From Thermodesulfovibrio sp. 3907-1M (lineage in GTDB: Bacteria > Nitrospirota > Thermodesulfovibrionia > Thermodesulfovibrionales > Thermodesulfovibrionaceae), in NCBI RefSeq assembly GCF_040450955.1, contig NZ_CP144373.1:310001-374000 (forward strand): a DNA stretch of 64,000 bases. The letters are read 5' to 3'. The notes under the pieces were generated by a model. The model worked only from the letters and a program-made list of their open reading frames with translations. It searched no databases and was not told the origin of the DNA. A program made the position numbers and the translations under genes. This document shows, in pieces, positions 6,826-14,746 of the stretch. Position 1 is the first letter of the stretch, and each line of letters opens with the position of its first letter.

Positions 6826-8008
6826 TGACGTCAGGGATTCCTGTTTGGACTAAGGTTGTCATTCCGAGGGGCTCGATGCCCTGAGGAATCTCTGAGTTCT
6901 TCCGATGCTGAAAAAAACTGAGGAGATTCCTCGCTTCGCTCGGAATGACAAAAAAAAGAGTGACGTCAGGGATTCCTGTTTGGACAGCCCACCGTGGGCA
7001 TGGGGATTTAGCCCGTGTGTCTCAGCCCCTGACGTCAGGGATTCCTGTTTGGACTTCAAAAAGAAGTAAAAAGTATATCACTCTCAGAGAGTCTCAGCCC
7101 CTGACGTCAGGGATTCCTGTTTGGACACGAACTGATCGAATTTATAAGAAACATGGGTGTCTCAGCCCCTGACGTCAGGGATTCCTGTTTGGACATTTTT
7201 TGAGACTCTTTTGGGGGTCCCAAGGGGTCTCAGCCCCTGACGTCAGGGATTCCTGTTTGGACTGGGAAGCCATCTTTTATTGTCTGGATAAACAGAGTCT
7301 CAGCCCCTGACGTCAGGGATTCCTGTTTGGACTCCTGTACTAGAGTCTATAGAGAAAGATATTCTGTGTCTCAGCCCCTGACGTCAGGGATTCCTGTTTG
7401 GACTTAAGGTTGTAAAAGCTGTCTTCTGAGTGAAAGTCTCAGCCCCTGACGTCAGGGATTCCTGTTTGGACATTTTTTGAGACTCTTTTGGGGGTCCCAA
7501 GGGGTCTCAGCCCCTGACGTCAGGGATTCCTGTTTGGAGGCTTACTGAAGAATTTGGGTTGTCTACTGCAAAGTCTCAGCCCCTGACGTCAGGGATTCCT
7601 GTTTGGACTATGGCGACTACGATGTTATTTATTTCAACACGGGTCTCAGCCCCTGACGTCAGGGATTCCTGTTTGGACTTAAGGTTGTAAAAGCTGTCTT
7701 CTGAGTGAAAGTCTCAGCCCCTGACGTCAGGGATTCCTGTTTGGACACGGAGGAAGAGCTCCGTAAAGTCCCCTTTGTCTCAGCCCCTGACGTCAGGGAT
7801 TCCTGTTTGGACTGAGCCATTATGGCTAACCAGGCTCATACTTTGTCTCAGCCCCTGACGTCAGGGATTCCTGTTTGGAGTGCAGTTGAAGAACTATTTG
7901 TAGTAGGAGACAATGTCTCAGCCCCTGACGTCAGGGATTCCTGTTTGGAGTGTTACATGAAGGGATAATAAAGTCTCAGCCCCTGACGTCAGGGATTCCT
8001 GTTTGGAG
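6826..8008 (-). CRISPR. CRISPR array 2 (15 full repeats, 15 spacers, two truncated repeats)
   Basis: Same repeat as array 1. Full repeats start at 7019, 7091, 7159, 7227, 7297, 7368, 7436, 7504, 7573, 7643, 7711, 7777, 7845, 7915 and 7973; truncated ones at 6826 and 6961 each follow a hairpin element. All full repeats have the ATTCCTG form. Spacers are 30-36 nt except the leader-adjacent one (7951-7972), which is only 22 nt. The spacer at 7404-7435 recurs at 7679-7710, and that at 7195-7226 recurs at 7472-7503. The last repeat base (plus strand) is always C or G. The leader is at the right, next to cas2, so this is probably the active array. Confidence 0.97.
6856..6951. mobile_element. MITE-like hairpin repeat, copy 4
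   Basis: Near-identical to copies 1 and 2, in tandem with copy 3 and followed by the truncated CRISPR repeat 6961-6985. It repeats the arrangement at the old end of array 1. Confidence 0.8.
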
Positions 8009-8162
8009 TATTCCTCTGTAACCCATTGTTTTCAAAGAGCTTTTTTGGGCGTTTTTGCAAACCTCTGCAGTTTTGAAAGTTTTCAACAACTTTTCAACAT
8101 AGGTTTGCATATTCGCATTGAAATTATACAATAAATGCATCTTTATCATCAATTGATGGTGA
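8009..8162 (-). promoter_or_regulatory. CRISPR leader 2 with promoter inside the cas2 3' end
   Basis: AT-rich leader directly abutting the first repeat of array 2. On the minus strand it has -35 TTGATG (8147-8152), 18 bp, then -10 TATAAT (8123-8128). The -35 lies within the last cas2 codons, and the TAA stop of cas2 is part of the -10 region. The stretch from the -10 to the first repeat holds T- and A-tracts and repeated TTGAAAA motifs, which may bind DNA-bending proteins during spacer integration. Confidence 0.8.
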
Positions 8163-8417
8163 CGGTCTTCCCAGGGTTTTTGCATCTACTATGTCTGTAA
8201 GAAGATATATCTTTATGAATCCTGTTTTCACATTAAGAGCCTGTAGTTCAGCAATAAGCTTTTTCTTAAGAAATTCATTTAGTTTACACTCAAAAACGCT
8301 TTTTTGAACCCTGAATCCATAGTTTTTGAGAATCCTATCTACCTTAAGTCTCTCTCTGTTATCAGAAATATCATAAACTACTACATACTCATTGAATCTC
8401 TTACCACGGTATCTCAA
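8124..8417 (-). CDS. cas2: CRISPR-associated endonuclease-fold protein Cas2
   Basis: 97 residues. The ferredoxin-like start VVVYDISDNRERLKV (Asp 16) and GFRVQKSVFEC are the standard Cas2 motifs. It should bridge two Cas1 dimers during spacer integration. The start is TTG at 8417, supported by an AGGAG about seven bases upstream, and overlaps the end of the Cas6-RT-Cas1 gene by 17 bp. The C-terminal tail (SPSIDDKDAFIV) is encoded by DNA that also contains the array promoter, so tail sequence and promoter cannot change independently. The same tail is preserved as a fragment beside array 1. Confidence 0.95.
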   Translation of the reverse strand: MRYRGKRFNEYVVVYDISDNRERLKVDRILKNYGFRVQKSVFECKLNEFLKKKLIAELQALNVKTGFIKIYLLTDIVDAKTLGRPSPSIDDKDAFIV

Positions 8418-10932
8418 AGATCAGCTCCTCATCTTTTGTGATCCAATTTTTAATCTTTTCTACCTGAGCATAGATGAAATCGTTTAAGGTTGATGAACCG
8501 ATGCTATAAAATTTGTTCAGATACTCTTCATAATGAACTATTAAGGTATCAAGCATTGATGATTTTAATACAAAGGCACCGTCTATTTCTTTAAAGTCTT
8601 TTTTTTCAATCACTTTGAGGTTTATGAGGTTTACTATAAAGTTGTCCATCTTTGCTCTTAAAAGTTCCTGCAGGTCTGCTACAAGAGATTCATAGTTGTT
8701 GTCAGGACTATGAAGAAATCCAAGATAAGGATTAAGTCCATTGGAGCAAACAACGGTTCTGATTCTGTTGAATGTAAGGTGGCTGCATAGATTCATCAGG
8801 GAGTTTATAGGATCGGGAGTTTTTCTTTTTCGTGTTTTTATATGGAAGTCTCGGTTTTTTATGAGTAAGTTCAGTGCTGCATAAATCTCTTTTGCAGCTA
8901 TGGCTTCGTATCCGCGGATTGTCTCTAAGGTGGTTGCTTCTATGATTTTTTGTCTTAGATGTTTAAGTTTGTCCTTTATTGGACTGGCAAAAAGATTTCG
9001 CTTATAAGTGAGGAATATTTCATAGCTTTTTAGTTTTAAAGAGACAATTTGTTTTGCATAAAGGTTTATCATCTCATCTGTGAGAGAGTAATACTTTGTA
9101 GTGTGTCTTACTATGGATTCGTAGTGGGATTTATGGTCTGATTTGACAATGATTACAGGAGACATAAAGTTTGAAGCTATGATCAGAGGAATGTTGTTTT
9201 TTATACATTTTCTGAGCATGGGCGTGGTGATTACCGTATCAGTATTGATTATTATTTCGCTTATTCTGTTGAGTGGCACTGTTTGATTTTCTCCCTGCGC
9301 ATTGGTGATCTTTACTGTGTCGGAAGAGATGCTTAGATGGGTGTCTGGGGTGGCTATGTAGAGAGGTTTTCTCAATCGTTGTTGATGCTGTGGTGTCTGG
9401 ATGTCTATCCCTGCAAATGTTATGGATTCTTGACTGTCATATTTTATTGATCTTTCATTTATTCTGAGATTTAGATTTTGCAGTAACTGTTTTGCTTGAT
9501 TGAGTTTTTCATTTAACGCTTCTTCACTTAAGGAGAAAATAAGATAGGTATCGGCATGTCGGAGGGCAACTGTTTCACTGTCGTTTAAGGCTCTGTCTAA
9601 ATCAATAAGATAAATATTTGCAAGAAGAGGAGAGAGTGGACTTCCCATGGGGAGCCCTTTTTTGCGGGTCAGAAGCTTGCCTTCATGAATGTAGCCAGCT
9701 TTAAGAAGTTTTTCAATAAGTTTTATTATGAAGTGATCAGAAAGGGGAATGATTCTTTTTAGCTGGTTTAAGAGTTTAGTATGGTCTATCTGAGTATAAA
9801 ATCCGTCTATGCTGAAGGTGAGGATTTTATCATATCCAGAGGTTATGAGTTCGTCAATACGAGCTTTTATGTCTTTGCCTGAAATGTGGGGTCTAAAGCT
9901 CAGCACTGTAAGAGGCAGTATGTTGTCAACTGGATTTTTCAGGATTTTGTAGATGAAAGAGTGCAAAATCTGGTCTTTCCAGTATAGTTTTTCAGTAAGT
10001 ATATTGTCTGCAATGAAAGCTTCTGAAGCATTAGGTTCATAATCGGCAGTAATGAATGAGTTGTAAAGCTGTTTTGTTATTTCCTGTGAGTTTAAGCCAT
10101 TAAATTTTTCTTTGTTTTTGTCAACATAGAATTGGAGAGTTTCTATGATGGGAATTGAGTTGATGTATGATGGTGAATTATCTTGATAGATTATGTAGTA
10201 GCCTCTGCCATAGGATAAATGACTGCCTGCATGGAGTTCTGAACACAATATGAGATAGGGAAGCACGGTGTCAACTTCGCCACGAAGATATATTTTGCCT
10301 GTGCATCCGTTGATGTATCTTGTGTTGCCTCTTTGAGAAAGAGACTCTACAGCAAGTTCTTCATAACTCCAGTAGGGAAGAAAGACTGTTTTTTCTTCAT
10401 TAAATGTGATTGAGCTTTCTATATGGAAGAGTCTTTTAAGTCTTGATGACAGCAGAGAAAGAAATTCTGATAATGAGATATGAGCTCTTTTTTTGGGATG
10501 TGATGGTTTGAAAGCAAGAGGTGTGAGAAAATCAATACATAGCTCTTGCTGTTTTGCTAATTTTTCGTAAAGTTCCTCATAAAGTAGGGAGTAGTTTCTG
10601 AATTCAGGGGGTGAGATTTCCAGAAGCCTAATGTTTCTTGAGTTCCAAGGGTCTTGAAAGTAAACCTGAATGGCATTATAAAAAATCGTTGCTTGCTGTG
10701 GTGTCGTGAGAAGTAAAAATGTGACATGAAATTTTTTATTTTTACTAAGTCTGTATTTTAAGGGTTTTTCGTTAATGTGAAAAATTATTTTTTCATTATT
10801 AAAGGCGATTGCATTGTTGACTTCTTTTGTAACTGCTTCAATAATTGAGTAAACGGATGTGGATAGAGTATTTTTTGCCTCAAAGCCTGCCTTAACTCTG
10901 AACCAGTGAATATCACTGAAGAGATTTTGCAT
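8401..10932 (-). CDS. Cas6-reverse transcriptase-Cas1 fusion
   Basis: 843 residues in three parts. Residues 1 to about 270 are Cas6-like, ending in a Gly-rich loop (GSHLSYGRGYY, about 236-246). Residues about 300-525 are a group-II-intron-type reverse transcriptase: motif A FSIDGFYTQID (Asp 376), motif B GLPMGSPLSPLLAN (426-439), motif C at 459-462. Residues about 530-843 are Cas1 with its metal ligands GYE (Glu 676), GFLH (His 741) and Asp 753. Motif C reads HADT where active enzymes have YADD: the first Asp stays and the second is Thr. Known fusions of this shape acquire spacers from RNA. No other cas6 gene is in the locus, so this protein probably also processes crRNA. It lies 14 bases downstream of the 635-aa RAMP gene. 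Confidence 0.93.
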   Translation of the reverse strand: MQNLFSDIHWFRVKAGFEAKNTLSTSVYSIIEAVTKEVNNAIAFNNEKIIFHINEKPLKYRLSKNKKFHVTFLLLTTPQQATIFYNAIQVYFQDPWNSRNIRLLEISPPEFRNYSLLYEELYEKLAKQQELCIDFLTPLAFKPSHPKKRAHISLSEFLSLLSSRLKRLFHIESSITFNEEKTVFLPYWSYEELAVESLSQRGNTRYINGCTGKIYLRGEVDTVLPYLILCSELHAGSHLSYGRGYYIIYQDNSPSYINSIPIIETLQFYVDKNKEKFNGLNSQEITKQLYNSFITADYEPNASEAFIADNILTEKLYWKDQILHSFIYKILKNPVDNILPLTVLSFRPHISGKDIKARIDELITSGYDKILTFSIDGFYTQIDHTKLLNQLKRIIPLSDHFIIKLIEKLLKAGYIHEGKLLTRKKGLPMGSPLSPLLANIYLIDLDRALNDSETVALRHADTYLIFSLSEEALNEKLNQAKQLLQNLNLRINERSIKYDSQESITFAGIDIQTPQHQQRLRKPLYIATPDTHLSISSDTVKITNAQGENQTVPLNRISEIIINTDTVITTPMLRKCIKNNIPLIIASNFMSPVIIVKSDHKSHYESIVRHTTKYYSLTDEMINLYAKQIVSLKLKSYEIFLTYKRNLFASPIKDKLKHLRQKIIEATTLETIRGYEAIAAKEIYAALNLLIKNRDFHIKTRKRKTPDPINSLMNLCSHLTFNRIRTVVCSNGLNPYLGFLHSPDNNYESLVADLQELLRAKMDNFIVNLINLKVIEKKDFKEIDGAFVLKSSMLDTLIVHYEEYLNKFYSIGSSTLNDFIYAQVEKIKNWITKDEELIFEIPW

Positions 10933-10946
10933 ACTCGTTAGACCCT

Positions 10947-12854
10947 TTATTTTATTACATCTTGAGGTTTTGGTAAAATTTTTCTTTGTTTAAATTCTTC
11001 AAGAGAGAGGTATTCGGTATCCTTGTTGTCTGGTTTATGAATAAAATCAAGCATTATTCTGAGTCGTTTCATCCTTTCCTGATTCCAGAGGCTGGTTTTT
11101 GTTTTGTCTCCGAGTTTTTCAAGAATGTAGGACTCAAAGGCTTTTTTAAACTCTTCTGCGTTAACAGGTTCTAATGGTTCGTTCCATTCGGAGAATAAAT
11201 CTTTATATCTTTTGCACCTGTTTGAAAGATAAAGTTTTGGAGTAATTCTAATGGAGCCAAGTCCAAGAGGCTTTCCCATTCCAAGTTTATGGGCACAGCC
11301 CTCTGGTAGTTCAATGGCAAAAAGCAGTGCTCCAAGTTCAATCTTTGATAGGTTTTCAAAACGGATCCTGCCACGGAATAAGGTGCCCTCTTTTACAGGG
11401 GTGATCTTTGTGTGCTGGGTTTCGTAAATGCCTATGGCATCGTAGAATTTTAGTTTCAAATCTGCTGGTAGTTCTGTTAATTTAAGTTTTACTTTCCCTT
11501 TTTGTTTTACTTTCCCTTTTTGTTTTACTTTCACTTTTTCAGAATAGATGAATTTTTCTATGTCTTTTATGTTGATTTTGATGGTTTGTATAAATTTATT
11601 AAACTCTTTCTCGTCAAACGAGATTTCCTCTTCCTGCCATACCTCTGGCTTACTATTTGCATCCCTGTGCCAGTAGAGTTTGTAGCCACGAATATTATTG
11701 CTGTTGTTGTAATGGGCAAGATTATTGGGAAAAAATTCAAGATTTTTTTCATCCTGCTCCAGATAATGCTGGAAAGCCGTTGGTTTTGGTGAGGAGAGAA
11801 TTTTTGGGATTGACATATCAAGAAGTGGATTATCAGTGCCTGTGTAGTAGGCGTCTTCAAAGAATACCCTGCTTGCATGGCTTGTTTCTACGCCAAATAT
11901 AGCTTCTGCTATGTCCATGATATTTTTATTTTTAAGGTTTTCAGGGATATGGTCTCCAATGGTTTTTTCATAGGGAATGCGAAACATGAGAGTGTGTCCA
12001 AAGGCAATTCTCTTTTTCCCTCTATGATCATTGTATTCACTATAAAAGCATGGGACTTCTTTTTCAGTTTTAAGCTTTTCTATGAGATTTATCTCTGCTT
12101 TTCTTGTCTTATCATTCAAGTAATCATAAATATCATCTTCGGAAAGAGGAATTTTATCGTTGTAGTTTTTAGGTTTTGCAACGAAGTATTCATGTTTTTT
12201 GTTATCCATATGTCCTGACACTACCAGATATCCATCTTTGTCTTTGTATTTAACAGAATAGAAATTAAAGGGCTTTGCATCTTTAACCAATTCTTCTACT
12301 TCCTCTTTAGGTATCTTCTTATATTCTGTCTTAACTATGTAGTATTTTAAGCCTTCCTTAATAAGGAAGCCTGCTTTTGGTTGTATCTTGCTTGTATACT
12401 CATTTCTGAATCTTTTACATTTATCAGCAAAGCTTCTAAAGTATAGACGCCTGTTATCAAAAAACTCAAACTTTCCAAAACTCACTATCTCAACCATAGT
12501 TCTTATCATTCCTCTTAAGGAGCTACCTGGGATGCGAAGGATGCCTCCTGGTGAGAAGAAGTCTGGATTTATGTATTGCTCTTTATTCTTTTCCTTGATT
12601 AACTTCTCTCTGTATTCGTCCTCTGTAAGGGTGTCTCTGATATAAAGAGGCGTCAAGGTTTTTATCTCAAGATCAATGTAGCCAGTGTATCTGTCTTTAT
12701 GGTATCTGTCAAACTCAGGTATTTTTTCAGCAGGGATGACTTCTTTATTAAGTGGAATGAAGTTGTAAGGAGCATGAGAGTAAATATCTGTGGTTTGTTG
12801 CTGCTTATTATTTTGTTGCTGCTTAATATATGTTTTTTTTTGTTTATGCTTCAT
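10947..12854 (-). CDS. Large RAMP protein, TIGR03986 type (Cas7 with insertion)
   Basis: 635 residues. A Gln/Lys-rich start (about residues 1-22) leads into YNFIPLNKEVIPAE, typical of the TIGR03986 RAMP family. Next come a Cas7 core with IPGSSLRGMIRTMVE, a long insertion (about residues 140-300), GVETSHASRVFFEDA, and a Gly-rich end AHKLGMGKPLGLGSI. In subtype III-D complexes such a Cas7-insertion subunit sits in the backbone. Residues about 444-460 contain tandem copies of KVKQKG, encoded by an 18-bp DNA repeat. A strong AGGAGG precedes the start. Confidence 0.85.
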   Translation of the reverse strand: MKHKQKKTYIKQQQNNKQQQTTDIYSHAPYNFIPLNKEVIPAEKIPEFDRYHKDRYTGYIDLEIKTLTPLYIRDTLTEDEYREKLIKEKNKEQYINPDFFSPGGILRIPGSSLRGMIRTMVEIVSFGKFEFFDNRRLYFRSFADKCKRFRNEYTSKIQPKAGFLIKEGLKYYIVKTEYKKIPKEEVEELVKDAKPFNFYSVKYKDKDGYLVVSGHMDNKKHEYFVAKPKNYNDKIPLSEDDIYDYLNDKTRKAEINLIEKLKTEKEVPCFYSEYNDHRGKKRIAFGHTLMFRIPYEKTIGDHIPENLKNKNIMDIAEAIFGVETSHASRVFFEDAYYTGTDNPLLDMSIPKILSSPKPTAFQHYLEQDEKNLEFFPNNLAHYNNSNNIRGYKLYWHRDANSKPEVWQEEEISFDEKEFNKFIQTIKINIKDIEKFIYSEKVKVKQKGKVKQKGKVKLKLTELPADLKLKFYDAIGIYETQHTKITPVKEGTLFRGRIRFENLSKIELGALLFAIELPEGCAHKLGMGKPLGLGSIRITPKLYLSNRCKRYKDLFSEWNEPLEPVNAEEFKKAFESYILEKLGDKTKTSLWNQERMKRLRIMLDFIHKPDNKDTEYLSLEEFKQRKILPKPQDVIK

Positions 12855-12867
12855 TGAATTCCCTCCT

Positions 12868-13431
12868 TTATTTAAGTTGATTTTTGCTGTCTAAAAATTC
12901 AATGAATCTACAATCATTGTATGTAGCGAGATGAGTTTCAGAATTAAAATGGACATAGTTTCTCGTTCTGATAAAGAGACGATTTTTTTTGTTATCCACG
13001 GTAAATTTGCTAAAAGGCAGTATTAGTTGAGTCCCTCTTTCCTCAAAAATCCTTGTCCAGCCATTACCATAATCCTCTTTATCTGTGCCCCACAACACCT
13101 GACGGGCATCAACTACATGGGTTTCTTCTCCTTCTTCATCAATTCTCAATCTTCCTTTCAATCCTTCCTCTGTTTGCCATACTAAAAGTTCTTGCCTGAG
13201 GTTGAATATTCGTAACTTAATTAAGTAGTCTGGATTTATTTTTTTGTTCTGGTAAAACTCAAACTCTCCGTTTATAAACTTTCCAATCAGAACTTCATTG
13301 GTGAGATAGGCAACAGCATACGCAGGAGATTCAAAATAGCTTGAGACTGTCTTTTTTAGGTCATCAATTTCAGAGATGATTACAACTTTTGATTGTATTT
13401 TCTTTAGTTCAAGTCCATTGGCAACTAACAT
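12868..13431 (-). CDS. csx19: Csx19 family protein of the III-D complex
   Basis: 187 residues, mostly beta. AVAYLTNEVLIGKFINGEF, LRIFNLRQELLVWQTEEGLKGR, ARQVLWGT and RTRNYVHFNSET correspond to the Csx19 family, found almost only in subtype III-D loci. In the Synechocystis III-Dv complex Csx19 is a structural subunit near Cas10; its biochemical role is not settled. The start overlaps the end of the double-Cas7 gene by seven bases and has GGAGGTG before it. Confidence 0.8.
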   Translation of the reverse strand: MLVANGLELKKIQSKVVIISEIDDLKKTVSSYFESPAYAVAYLTNEVLIGKFINGEFEFYQNKKINPDYLIKLRIFNLRQELLVWQTEEGLKGRLRIDEEGEETHVVDARQVLWGTDKEDYGNGWTRIFEERGTQLILPFSKFTVDNKKNRLFIRTRNYVHFNSETHLATYNDCRFIEFLDSKNQLK

Positions 13432-14744
13432 GTTTCACCTCCATAGTTTACCAAAGCATCTACAAAATCCTGAAGCTTCTTTTTGTCTTCGCTTTTAAGT
13501 TTTGATGGATCATCAATTACTATGTTCAGGCTGTTGTATTTTATCTCTGCTGTTTTACCTTCAAGAACTCCTCTTCCTATGGACTTTTCTCCTCCCACAG
13601 CAATGTCTCCTGTCCAGAGGTCTTTTAGTAAAAGAAGTATTAGTCCTACTTCGTGGGGTTCAGGGTTTTCTATGGTCAATCTTACATGGAAAAGGCTTTC
13701 GTTTTTGCCTCTGAACAGAGGCTTTGTCTCCATAAGAGCAGTTTCAATTGTGCCACCTGTAAATCTGTCTATCTTTATTCTGGTTTGAACTTCAGAGGGA
13801 AAGTCTTTGAGAATTGTCTCTTCAACTATAAGCCTTCCTTTTATGGGTTTATCAACATTAGCTCCTGCACTGCCAAAGAGGAAATCCAGAATTTTCATTG
13901 GCTTTTCAAGTGTGTTTATAATTCTTTCTGCCCTTGCACGGATTGCACCTTTAAGTGAGGTGCCTGGAAGAACATAGTCATTCCCTGATTTTATATGCTC
14001 TGTGTCAGGTAGATTTGGATCCACTGAGTAGGAGCGAACAATAAGAGAGTTTTTAATTGTGAAGAAGGCATCTACTGTAAACTTATTTTCAGACAGTTTT
14101 ATGGGACTGTATTGAAAGACAGTGGATTCAGGAAGTATGTCAGTCCTGCGGTATTTAAACCAGTTGACAACGTCTTGTTTTCTTGAGAAGTCAAACTCAC
14201 AGATTTTGTGGTCTTTAAGTTTCATTCTGCCAAAGCCACTGCTTGTTTTTGCACCGACGCGAACTTTTTCATTTTTAAGAAGCTCAACTATGGTGGCGAG
14301 CATCTGTTTCTTAAAGTCGTCCTCAACTCCGTTAAGAGTTATCTCAAGATTGAGACTGAAGGTGCTACCTTTGTCTATTATTTCGTAGTCAAATTTTGCC
14401 TTATCCTCTGCAATGCCCTTTTTGTTGTTGATTCTGACTCCGTCACGAAATGACACAGAAACATTTCCAATGGGTAAAAGATCACTACAGGCAATGGAGC
14501 TCTGGGTTGAATTTTCCTCATCAGAGCGTTTTGTCCCCCAGAAGTATTCAATCTTAGAACTATCAATCCCTACATTTTCTGTCTTATGTCTGAGTACACC
14601 GATAAAGGATGTGGCAGGTATAAATGGTCTGCCAGCACTGTCTTTCATTACATCAAGGTCACTGTTTTCTTCCATACCAGAGCCGATAATTGCAGGCGAT
14701 AGAAGCTCAATGATTCCTTTAAGTATGAGTTTTCCCTTTACCAT
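13425..14744 (-). CDS. Double Cas7 (two Csm3-like RAMP domains)
   Basis: 439 residues made of two RAMP folds. The first (about 1-195) has IIGSGMEENSDLDVMKD and FIPATSFIGVLRHKTE. The second (about 210-439) has YVLPGTSLKGAIRARAE and a Gly-rich end GEKSIGRGVLEG. Csm3-type subunits cut target RNA with an Asp in the loop after the first strand; SDLDVMKD in domain 1 is the candidate. In domain 2 the equivalent region reads SYSVDPNLPD. This matches the Cas7-2x subunit of III-D complexes. Start supported by GGAGG. Confidence 0.85.
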   Translation of the reverse strand: MVKGKLILKGIIELLSPAIIGSGMEENSDLDVMKDSAGRPFIPATSFIGVLRHKTENVGIDSSKIEYFWGTKRSDEENSTQSSIACSDLLPIGNVSVSFRDGVRINNKKGIAEDKAKFDYEIIDKGSTFSLNLEITLNGVEDDFKKQMLATIVELLKNEKVRVGAKTSSGFGRMKLKDHKICEFDFSRKQDVVNWFKYRRTDILPESTVFQYSPIKLSENKFTVDAFFTIKNSLIVRSYSVDPNLPDTEHIKSGNDYVLPGTSLKGAIRARAERIINTLEKPMKILDFLFGSAGANVDKPIKGRLIVEETILKDFPSEVQTRIKIDRFTGGTIETALMETKPLFRGKNESLFHVRLTIENPEPHEVGLILLLLKDLWTGDIAVGGEKSIGRGVLEGKTAEIKYNSLNIVIDDPSKLKSEDKKKLQDFVDALVNYGGETC

Positions 14745-14746
14745 GT

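Noticed and set aside
5397-6951. Hairpin elements as simple transcription terminators of the arrays
   Set aside because: The stems are about 40 bp long with an internal break, repeated also outside the arrays, and lack a clean T-run; mobile-type repeats fit better.
5902-7172. Open frames of 60-75 codons across the arrays
   Set aside because: They are translations of the CRISPR repeat (repeated SKQESLTSGAET or QPLTSGIPVWT) and the hairpin elements, not genes.
7404-7435. Possible 16S rRNA origin of a spacer (contains GTTGTAAA)
   Set aside because: The match to rRNA consensus is only about eight bases, too short to mean anything.
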